A stretch of 64,000 nucleotides of DNA from an uncultured Desulfovibrio sp. GTDB lineage: Bacteria > Desulfobacterota > Desulfovibrionia > Desulfovibrionales > Desulfovibrionaceae. Below are positions 34,439-41,434 of the stretch, piece by piece. The notes under the pieces are model-generated. The model saw nothing but the letters and a program-made list of their open reading frames with translations. It was not told the DNA's origin and did not search any database. The stretch lies in contig NZ_CABSIF010000002.1 in the NCBI RefSeq assembly GCF_902477725.1, forward strand, positions 186,001 through 250,000, read 5' to 3'. A program made the translations under genes and the position numbers. The stretch's first letter is position 1. The number at the start of each line of letters is the position of its first letter.

Positions 34439-34897
34439 ATGTGGTTTCGCGTGGACAATCGCCTGGTTCACGGCCAGGTCATCGAAGCCTGGTTACCCTA
34501 CACAGGGGCGCGGCATCTGGTGGTAGCCAACGACGAACTTGCGAACGACATAATGCGGCAGCAGATAATTGAACTGGCAGTGCCGCAGCGCGTGATGACC
34601 CACTTCATCAGCGTAAAGGAACTGGCGGCCACGCTCAATTCATGCGGCGATGACTGTTTTGTGCTGTTTGCCAATTGTCAGGATGCGCGGCGCGCCTGTG
34701 ATGCGGGCATCCTCATGCTGGTGCTGAACATGGGCAACCTGCACTACGCGCCGGACAAGCTACAGGTGCTGCCCCATGTGGCCCTTTCCGCACAGGACAG
34801 GGAAGACCTGCACGTTATACAGGATCATCTTGTGCAGCTTGATTTTCGCTGCGTTCCCACAGAGACAGTTCGAGGCCCCAATGATCAACTTTTCTGA
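34439..34897 (+). CDS. PTS system mannose-family EIIB component
   Basis: 152 residues. Carries the phosphoryl His in FRVDNRLVHGQVIEAWLPYT (~His11) and transfers phosphate to sugar through EIIC/EIID. The rest follows the family pattern (VVANDELANDIMRQQIIELA, FANCQDARRACDAGI). The start ATG lies 1 base after the EIIA stop; upstream open codons overlap EIIA and are not used. Its 3' end overlaps the start of the EIIC reading frame by 17 bases. Confidence 0.88.
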   Translation: MWFRVDNRLVHGQVIEAWLPYTGARHLVVANDELANDIMRQQIIELAVPQRVMTHFISVKELAATLNSCGDDCFVLFANCQDARRACDAGILMLVLNMGNLHYAPDKLQVLPHVALSAQDREDLHVIQDHLVQLDFRCVPTETVRGPNDQLF

Positions 34898-35572
34898 TTT
34901 ATTCGCTGCTGGGGCTCCCTACGCTTTTTTTTTGCCCTGGCTGGCGCTGCGCGTTCAACCTGCATCGTTGGCCTTGTAGACCGCCCCATCTGTCTGGCCC
35001 TGTTCGCGGGCTTTTTTACCGGCGACTGGTCGCTGGCTCTCCCCCTTGGCATAATCATCGAACTGCTCTGGCTTGACGCGCTGGAACTTGGCAGCGTGGT
35101 GCCGCCGTATGGCAGCCTGAGCTTTCTGCTGGTGTTTCCCCTATGCAGACAGTTTGGGCTGGATCAGCCCGGTATGGCGCTTTTACCGCTCATACTTGCC
35201 ATGATGGCGGCCTATACGGCGAGCTGGTGTGAACAGCGCCAGCGCATCAGCCTGAACCCGATGGTGGACGCCGTGGTGGCGTGGGGGAGCGGCAGCGGGG
35301 GAGCATCGCCGGGGCGCGTCATTCTGCGGGCCGGGTTGTGCCGCGTCTTGTGGCAGATGGCACTGTATATTGCGTGCTTTGGGCTGATTTATATGCTGCT
35401 GGCGGTGCTTTCGGCGCATCATGCCATACCGGCCCTGCGGGCGGTGACGTGGTCGGCCCTGTATGTGGCGGCCCTGCTTGGGGCGGTGCTGTCGCTGCGC
35501 ACACGGCAGGCCTATGCCGTGCTTGTGGGTACGCTGGGCGCGCTGGCACTGCTCATTTGGGGCGGCAAGTAA
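34881..35572 (+). pseudogene. PTS mannose-family EIIC, frame broken at a T9 tract
   Basis: Membrane permease component. The frame begins MINFSDLFAAGAPYAFF and then meets nine T (34925-34933), after which it hits a stop at 34979. In the -1 frame the protein continues correctly (FALAGAARSTCIVGLVDRPI... then LALPLGIIIELLWLDALELG and VPPYGSLSFLLVFPLCRQFG) to the stop at 35572. The total is one base short of an intact ~230-residue EIIC, so one T is missing. This may be a true mutation, a phase-variable tract, slippage-dependent expression, or a sequencing error. No EIID gene follows, so a complete permease is not encoded here. Confidence 0.8.
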
Positions 35573-35879
35573 AGGTGGTGGCAACAGAGTTGTGGGCTGG
35601 TGGTAGAGCTGCTGCGGCTCGGCCTGCTATTCGTCCAGATTTAGACGGAACTCGCCTCCAGCTCTGCGGGAGAGCGACAACCTCCTAAGTTGTAGGCTGT
35701 CGCTGCGGGCCACCAGTACAGGCCACCAGTTACAGGCGCTTTCTCCCTTCCTGCGAACCATGGTTTCTCTTCTCCTCGCGCGCCAGAAGTGCCCATCCTG
35801 ATGCCAAAGGCTTGCTGCCTGTGAAGCCATAGACGCCCAGCTTGACATGACCCTAAAGAATCACTACAAAATCCGGATT
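35573..35879. other. Spacer between EIIC and tRNA-Arg, containing a tRNA-arm copy
   Basis: 307 bases with no credible protein gene. It contains a duplicated tRNA anticodon arm (separate entry) and a short near-tandem repeat GCCACCAGTACAG / GCCACCAGTTACAG around 35710-35735. Confidence 0.5.
35671..35697 (+). repeat. 27-base copy of the tRNA-Arg anticodon arm (possible att scar)
   Basis: Exact 27-base match to positions 35901-35927 of the tRNA-Arg gene, from AGAGCGACAACC through GTTGTAGGC, covering the whole anticodon stem-loop. Flanking bases do not match the rest of the tRNA. Tyrosine recombinases of many elements use the anticodon loop as their crossover site, so this looks like a leftover attachment site. 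No integrase is nearby. Confidence 0.7.
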
Positions 35880-35956
35880 GCGCTCGTAGCTCAGTTGGAT
35901 AGAGCGACAACCTCCTAAGTTGTAGGCCACAGGTTCGATTCCTGTCGGGCGCACCA
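35880..35956 (+). tRNA. tRNA-Arg, anticodon CCU
   Basis: 77 bases with a complete cloverleaf: acceptor GCGCTCG/CGGGCGC, D arm GCTCAGTTGGATAGAGC, anticodon stem ACAAC/GTTGT with loop CTCCTAA (anticodon CCT, reads AGG), T arm CAGGTTCGATTCCTG, and encoded CCA. Followed by a terminator. The low-use Arg(CCU) tRNA is a frequent integration site, in line with the AT-rich island beyond it. Confidence 0.97.
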
Positions 35957-35961
35957 TATTT

Positions 35962-35998
35962 AAGGGCACATGAATATAAACTTCATGTGCCCTTTTTT
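35962..35998 (+). terminator. Terminator after tRNA-Arg
   Basis: Perfect stem AAGGGCACATGAA / TTCATGTGCCCTT with a 7-base loop ending in TTTTTT, starting 5 bases after the tRNA. On the other strand it also faces the end of ptuB. Confidence 0.9.
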
Positions 35999-36081
35999 AC
36001 AGACAGGTTTTCTTGAAAAGTAACAATCATTCCCCGAAATACCCAAAAAAGATTTTTTGAACATATTATGTCTAAAAAATA

Positions 36082-36735
36082 TTAATTATTTTTATAAAAG
36101 CTTAAAGGGACAAAATAATAAGGTGCATATCTGCCATTAGAGTCTTTTTTCTCTAAATTTATTAAACAATCCGGATCAATTTTTAAAAGATTTTCTGTAA
36201 TTTCTAGTATTTTTTTTCGTTCAACATTTAATGTTTTTGCTTGAAGACCCAATAGCTCAATTGTGTCAGATGCTTTTTTTTGATTCTCTGGAGTGTTTTC
36301 AAAATTTGGCAGAATTTTCCCATCAACACTAAAAGAAAAAAATGAAAGACAGTCCTCTTCTAGCGGAGATATTGGCAGAGATTGATCCCCTTGAGCAATA
36401 TCGCAATGTCTCTCCCCATCGGTAGAAGCACAAGATGCGCAAATATTTTCGTAACTCAAAGTGTTTAATGGATCTTTAGATTGTGGTGTAAGATGAGCAT
36501 TACGAATATTATGCTGTTGACCTTTCTTTAACAAAGTTTGTTGTATAATTGTGCCAGTCCCTTTTTTGCCAATTGCTGCTCCACAAAAACAACAAACAAA
36601 GCCTTGCTCTACCAAGAGAGAATTTCGAAGTTCTATTCTTACACATGTAGATAAGTCTTCATATTTCCCATTTGGAAAACGTTTCTTCCAATCGGTTAAT
36701 CTGGGCGGCTCATTGCTTTTTTTAATGAAAATCAT
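36082..36735 (-). CDS. ptuB: Septu-type HNH endonuclease PtuB (TIGR02646 family)
   Basis: 217 residues. In Septu defence PtuB is the nuclease that works with the ATPase PtuA against phages. Family pattern: an early VCCFCGAAI cysteine pair, a His-containing segment AHLTPQSKDPLNTLSYENI (the usual form is EHxxPQS, so the Glu is Ala here), CASCASTDGERHCDIAQGDQ, and LPISPLEEDCLSFF. Its start overlaps the ptuA stop as ATGA. Strongly AT-rich compared with the flanks, a sign of transfer. The changed Glu ahead of the His could affect catalysis or be a subfamily trait. Confidence 0.8.
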   Translation of the reverse strand: MIFIKKSNEPPRLTDWKKRFPNGKYEDLSTCVRIELRNSLLVEQGFVCCFCGAAIGKKGTGTIIQQTLLKKGQQHNIRNAHLTPQSKDPLNTLSYENICASCASTDGERHCDIAQGDQSLPISPLEEDCLSFFSFSVDGKILPNFENTPENQKKASDTIELLGLQAKTLNVERKKILEITENLLKIDPDCLINLEKKDSNGRYAPYYFVPLSFYKNN

Positions 36736-37913
36736 AAGCCAAGCAACCTCATTTTGAATTCTAGCTGAGAAATTACAGGTAAATTCCCATATTTTTTCTT
36801 TAACTTAGATAAGGCTGTTGTGGCTTTCTTGGCGTCTTTATTTTGTATAATATTCTCTATCTCGTGTAATTCTATGGAAAAGTCGTTATCATAGCTGTCC
36901 GTATCAAAAAATTCTGCAACAATGCTTTCTACGCTTCCACCTTTAGCATATTCAACATTTTTTTGAATGATGTGATCTTGGTCATCGTGTGATAACCATA
37001 TAATCTCTTCTTTGTTAAGGCCTGCCCATATAAATGGAGAGTGGCTTGTCATGATGAACTGAACATCAGGGAAAGAAGTTTTTAAAATTTTTCCTATTCT
37101 CATTTGCCACTGAGGATGTAGGCTAGCATCTACTTCATCGATAAGTACGACGATATCTTTTTCATTTGGCTCAGCGTAGGCCTCAATGCAAATTTCTCCG
37201 ATCATTGCAATAACGCTTGCTTCCCCTGATGATAACTGATCTTCAACATTAAGTGGAATACTGTTCTTTTCAACAATTAGTGTTCTTTTGTCTTTTTCAC
37301 CTTCTATGGTGATCTTCCCAAATATGGGATTAATTTCTTTTATTGCAGTTCTTATTTTTTGCAAAGCAGGATTATTATACTCCATTTTCCCAGTTTTTTC
37401 ATATTCAGATACTCTTTTTTTATTTTCATCATATTCCAAATTAAAAAAATTTTCTTTCAATTTCGCGTAATTAATTATGCCACGTGTGCATACAAACTTT
37501 GGTGCAACTGAGACTTCAAAGCTAATCTGACCATTTTCAATTTTTTGACTAATATTTTGTGAAAACATGCCTGGTATAAAGCCAACACATTTGATATTTA
37601 AATCATCTACATTTTTTGTTGATATTTCATTTTGTTGGTTCGGGGGAAATGATACTTTTATTATTTCATTGTTGATCCCTTCAATTGCAACACTTGCTTC
37701 TTTGTTTATATTTCTAACTCTCTCTTTATGGAATATTTTTAGAGCCACTTCTGGATTCATTTGTATTGTATTAATTAAATCATAAATTAAATATATGATG
37801 CTGCTTTTACCAGTACCATTTTCACCATAAATAACATTCATATTGCTATTTAGACTGATTTTGATATCATCTATAGCCCTATAATTTTTGATAGTAATAT
37901 TGGATAGCTTCAT
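36732..37913 (-). CDS. ptuA: Septu-type ATPase PtuA (SMC/RecF-like)
   Basis: 393-residue ABC-class ATPase that partners the HNH nuclease. Walker A NVIYGENGTGKSSIIYLIYD (~32-50), signature QLSSGEASVIAMIGE, Walker B DIVVLIDEVDASLHPQWQMR, and the H-loop TSHSPFIWAG are all present, so ATP binding and hydrolysis look intact. The start MKLSNITIKNYRAIDDIK gives the classic RecF-like N-terminus; an upstream in-frame ATG would add 12 residues. No reverse transcriptase or msr-msd-like RNA is adjacent, so this is plain Septu rather than a retron. AT-rich, beside a tRNA gene. Confidence 0.85.
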   Translation of the reverse strand: MKLSNITIKNYRAIDDIKISLNSNMNVIYGENGTGKSSIIYLIYDLINTIQMNPEVALKIFHKERVRNINKEASVAIEGINNEIIKVSFPPNQQNEISTKNVDDLNIKCVGFIPGMFSQNISQKIENGQISFEVSVAPKFVCTRGIINYAKLKENFFNLEYDENKKRVSEYEKTGKMEYNNPALQKIRTAIKEINPIFGKITIEGEKDKRTLIVEKNSIPLNVEDQLSSGEASVIAMIGEICIEAYAEPNEKDIVVLIDEVDASLHPQWQMRIGKILKTSFPDVQFIMTSHSPFIWAGLNKEEIIWLSHDDQDHIIQKNVEYAKGGSVESIVAEFFDTDSYDNDFSIELHEIENIIQNKDAKKATTALSKLKKKYGNLPVISQLEFKMRLLGL

Positions 37914-37953
37914 GATCTTCTCTCTTATTTGTTTCGAAACGAGTGACAAAAAA

Positions 37954-37990
37954 ATTATATGAAATTTTTTTTAATCACACAATACATTGT
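37954..37990 (-). promoter_or_regulatory. Promoter of ptuAB with overlapping palindrome
   Basis: Minus strand TTGTGT (37982-37977), 17-base spacer, TATAAT (37959-37954, perfect). The palindrome ACAATACATTGT (37979-37990) overlaps the -35 element and could be an operator that keeps the defence genes low. Confidence 0.55.
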
Positions 37991-38139
37991 ATAAATGTGT
38001 CACTTTTTTTTGAGCAACAATCATGAATACTCCAGTAGCTCTATTTATTGCTTCTATAGTCAGCAGAAAACGTCTGTACCCTTGAAAGTAACTGTTCGAT
38101 TCTACGGAATTTTTTCATAATTTTTCCCCCTTCCCCCCC

Positions 38140-38601
38140 TCACCTCTTCTGCAACCACGCGCAGAGCTTATGGTAGAGCAGCGACACTGAAACGGCTTTG
38201 GCGATAAAGTCGTTCATGCCAGCCTTGATGCACAGTTCCCGGTCTTCGGCAAGGCGTTGGCTGTCATGGCGATAATGGGGATTGTGGCCCCCACCGGCAG
38301 CAGCCGTATCTGCCGGGTGGCCTCCAGGCCGTTGATGTGCGGCATCTGCATATCCATAAGAATCAGATCATAGGTAGCGCCTGCACCCGCTCAATGGCCT
38401 TGCCTCCGTCCTCTGCCAGATCAACGACAAAGCCCACGTCTTCCAGCAGGGTTTGTGCGATCTCGCGGTTGATAGGCTCGTCTTCCACCAGCAGAATGCG
38501 CTTGCTGCCAAGCTTTTGCCGGGATGGTGCGTTCCGCTTCCTCAGCGCTGACTCTGGTCGGTTCGTTGACCAGGGCATATCCGCGCAGTACGGCAGTGAA
38601 T
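38140..38601 (-). pseudogene. Decayed receiver-domain fragment, copy of the hybrid histidine kinase C-terminus
   Basis: About 460 bases closely similar, in the same orientation, to the 3' end of the hybrid kinase gene at 41435-41895. The translated middle reads GSKRILLVEDEPINREIAQ and LLEDVGFVVDLAEDGGKAIE, as in the intact gene. One-base losses (near 38250 and 38380) and a gain (near 38520) relative to the intact copy break the frame, and no kinase part remains upstream. It is a relic that cannot make the full domain. With the intact kinase it brackets the copper module. Confidence 0.88.
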
Positions 38602-38951
38602 CGAAAAAGATTTTTGCTGCGAGGTGTTTGTCTTTTGGGGCTTCGGCTGCGGAACTATATTTTTGTCTTTGGCTCCGGCTTTTATTTTAAAGTAGTTTAA
38701 CAAGGAACGAAATAGCTTGAGGTGGAACGTTAAAGCATATGTTTTTTTGATTTCCTCAGCGTATACTATGTTTTGTATTGTAAAGGTCTGATTTTTTCAC
38801 AAGATGAAGCAAATAATCTCGCATGGATATGTATTAAAATAGTCTATATGCTTGCTATTGCGGTATGACTAGAGTATTTTTTTATAAGGTCTTTTGACTC
38901 ACCAGCGTTAGCAACTCCAGGTTTAGGGATAACCATTCTGAGAGGTGCCAG
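38602..38951. other. Intergenic region ahead of the multicopper oxidase
   Basis: 350 bases, AT-rich, no protein gene seen. It presumably carries the promoter of the oxidase. I did not find a CueR- or CopR-like box that I could support. GAGAGG lies just ahead of the oxidase start. Confidence 0.45.
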
Positions 38952-40607
38952 ATGCAGCAAAATCGTAGAGAATTCCTGTCCTTTTCCTCTAAAGCCGTCA
39001 TACTCGCAGTCGGGTCAGACCTTGGCTTTGGGGGCCTACTTCAAGCCGCAACAACAAATTTTAATTCTACCCAACTGCCTGTTCCGGGCAAATCGGGCCT
39101 CTTTGGGCTGCTTACCCCGGAAGGGAAGTTTACCCTGACGGCAGAGGAAGTAAAAGGAGCACTGCCCGCAACTGGCGCGCCCATGCTTGCTTATTCTGCC
39201 AAGTATAAGGGTGAGGCATACCTGAACCCGATCCTCGTGTTGCGTAAGGGGCAACCTTTTGAAACAACGCTTGTGAATGGTCTGGACGAGCCCACAATTA
39301 TTCATTGGCATGGAGTGGATTGCTCATGGAAACAGGCAGGGCATCCATCCTATGCCATTGGGCCCAAGAGCAGCTACGAGTATTCGTTTCCTGTAACAAA
39401 CCGGGCCGGAACGTATTGGTATCATCCGCATCCCCACGGGTTGACAGCAAAACAGGCGTACATGGGGCTGGCATCCTTTTTCATAGTGCGCGATGACGAG
39501 GAAGAAGCCTTTGCCAAAGAATATGATTTCCGCCTGGGCGAGACGGATATTCCCATTGTAATTCAGGACAAGCGCCTTACCCATGATGGCCGCCTGGACT
39601 ATTCCCCATCCAAAGATGATTTGATGATGGGTTATTTGGGCGACACCATACTCGTCAATGGGCAGCGTACACCCACACTCAAAACTTCCACGGGTCTGTA
39701 CCGCTTTCGCCTGCTCAATGGATCCACTGCCCGCATTTACAACCTTTCATTTGTTTCAGATGGCAGGCAGCTCCCCTTCCTGCTGATCGGCAACGATGGC
39801 GGCTTCCTTCCAGCAGCACAACAAATTGACGGCCTCTTCTTATCTCCTGGCGAACGCGCAGACATACTGCTGGACATGAGCACCTTCTCCCCAGGGCAGG
39901 AAATATTTCTTCAAAATATGCCCTTCGATCCCATGCACAATGAAGGTGAAATGATGGGAATGAGCGGCATGATGAACATGGAGCATTCAACAGGCGCTGC
40001 TTCCATGAGTCACGCGAACGGCAGCGATAACCAGCATGCTATGGGCGCTGGTGAACATGCCGGAAGTCACGGTGGTCTGGGCGAGGGCAGCACTTACCCC
40101 GTTTTGAGGCTGCTGGTGGATGAAAAGGTTACTTATGCCAGAAAACTACCAACGAATCTCTCTGACATCCCGGCCCCCCGCGTCGAGGGATTTGATCGCC
40201 CCATTAATTTGGCCATGAGGCATATGGGGGGATGGACTATTAATGATCACACTTTTGATATGAACAGTTCGCCCATAGTTGTAAAAAAACGTGGCCCTGA
40301 AATTTGGCGTATCAGCAATGCCAAAGCCAGCATGCCCCATCCTATGCACCTGCATGGATACTTTTATCGTGTGCTGGAAAGGAGCGGCAGCCCCACGCAG
40401 GTAAAAAATCGTGCTGTGGATGCTCACGGGCGGCTTGCTACGGATCTTGGCTACAAGGACACTGTACTGGTCTGGCCTGGTGAGACTGTCACTGTGAGTA
40501 TCGATTTTTCCAGCCCGCAATATCCTGGTGAGCAACTGTTCCTCTTCCATTGCCATAACCTTGAACACGAAGACCAGGGCATGATGCTCAATGTCAGGGT
40601 GGTCTAG
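38952..40607 (+). CDS. Multicopper oxidase, CueO/CopA-like, Tat-exported
   Basis: 551 residues. Oxidises Cu(I) or other substrates in the periplasm with oxygen as acceptor. The Tat signal NRREFLSFSSKAVILAVG is at the N-terminus. All four copper-ligand clusters are present: HWHG (~117), HPHPHG (~158), HPMHLHG (~463) and FLFHCHNLEHEDQGMM (~533), giving type 1, 2 and 3 sites. A Met-rich stretch (~338-365, NEGEMMGMSGMMNMEHS) resembles the substrate-copper region of CueO. An oxygen-using copper detoxifier in a strict anaerobe implies exposure to air. The downstream gene is a Met-rich periplasmic protein. Confidence 0.93.
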   Translation: MQQNRREFLSFSSKAVILAVGSDLGFGGLLQAATTNFNSTQLPVPGKSGLFGLLTPEGKFTLTAEEVKGALPATGAPMLAYSAKYKGEAYLNPILVLRKGQPFETTLVNGLDEPTIIHWHGVDCSWKQAGHPSYAIGPKSSYEYSFPVTNRAGTYWYHPHPHGLTAKQAYMGLASFFIVRDDEEEAFAKEYDFRLGETDIPIVIQDKRLTHDGRLDYSPSKDDLMMGYLGDTILVNGQRTPTLKTSTGLYRFRLLNGSTARIYNLSFVSDGRQLPFLLIGNDGGFLPAAQQIDGLFLSPGERADILLDMSTFSPGQEIFLQNMPFDPMHNEGEMMGMSGMMNMEHSTGAASMSHANGSDNQHAMGAGEHAGSHGGLGEGSTYPVLRLLVDEKVTYARKLPTNLSDIPAPRVEGFDRPINLAMRHMGGWTINDHTFDMNSSPIVVKKRGPEIWRISNAKASMPHPMHLHGYFYRVLERSGSPTQVKNRAVDAHGRLATDLGYKDTVLVWPGETVTVSIDFSSPQYPGEQLFLFHCHNLEHEDQGMMLNVRVV

Positions 40608-40753
40608 TCCGCAGGCCAGCCCCACTTGGCCCCATGCCGGTAGGCATATTCAGTAGTTGCACGCTGGGGCTGGACATTTCATAGCAATTTGATATGTAAT
40701 GAAGGTGGATTTAAAAACAAACGCGCAAACACCCCCCAACACGGAGAGGTATT

Positions 40754-41332
40754 ATGAAATCTTCAAAAATTATTCTTCCCATCCTTCTGGCCGCAACAAT
40801 GGTTGGCACCACTGTCTATTCCACCACTGCGGTGGCCATGGACGGAAAAATGGGAGGTTGTGGCATGATGGGTGGTTCAGAAATGGGCCCCATGATGTCA
40901 CATATGGGCATGGGGGCAATCCACCCAGGCATGATCAAACATATCAAGGGGCAGCTGAAGCCCGAACAAATGGCTCAGTTTGACGCAGCACTCAAGGATT
41001 ACAGCAAAAAAATTGAGCCCACGCAGCAGGCTCTCTTTGTTAAGCATGAAGAACTGAAAGCCCTGCAACATGCGACAAACCCGGATGTGAAGGCTGTAAG
41101 CAAGACTGCTACCGAGTTTGCGCAGCTTGTCAGCAAGCTCAAGTCAGAGCGTGAAGCCTTTGAAGACAAGATCACAAAAGATTTTGGCATCAAAGATCTG
41201 CACGGCGGCATGATGGGTGGCATGAAGGATGGAGGCATGATGGGTGGCATGAAGCACGACGCCATGGGGCAGACTCCCCCTGCTGCCGCAGCAGATCAAG
41301 CGCCCGCTGGACATGAAGGGCATAAGCAATAA
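40754..41332 (+). CDS. Met/His-rich periplasmic protein, Spy/CpxP-like
   Basis: 192 residues with a signal peptide (~1-28, cleaved near AVAMDG). The mature protein has Met-Gly-rich segments at both ends (MGGCGMMGGSEMGPMMSHMG and GGMMGGMKDGGMMGGMKHD) around an alpha-helical LTXXQ-like core (KGQLKPEQMAQFDAALKDYS, ~65-140). Met and His clusters are suited to Cu(I) binding, so it may act as a periplasmic copper chaperone or sponge for the adjacent oxidase. GGAGAGG precedes the start. Specific function is inferred. Confidence 0.75.
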   Translation: MKSSKIILPILLAATMVGTTVYSTTAVAMDGKMGGCGMMGGSEMGPMMSHMGMGAIHPGMIKHIKGQLKPEQMAQFDAALKDYSKKIEPTQQALFVKHEELKALQHATNPDVKAVSKTATEFAQLVSKLKSEREAFEDKITKDFGIKDLHGGMMGGMKDGGMMGGMKHDAMGQTPPAAAADQAPAGHEGHKQ

Positions 41333-41366
41333 ACGAAGAGCGTTGAACAAAATCTGATCATCTGGA

Positions 41367-41409
41367 TTGGGGTTGAGGGGATTTGTTACTCCCCTCAGCC
41401 CCAATTTTT
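41367..41409 (+). terminator. Terminator after the copper module
   Basis: Stem TTGGGGTTGAGGGGA / TCCCCTCAGCCCCAA with an 8-base loop followed by TTTTT. It lies between the convergent copper-protein gene and the kinase gene and could serve both strands. Confidence 0.88.
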
Positions 41410-41434
41410 CTTAGCTAGTGGCAATTTGCCCTTT

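Noticed and set aside
36000..38140. Retron next to PtuAB
   Set aside because: No reverse transcriptase frame and no msr-msd-like structure seen; plain Septu fits better.
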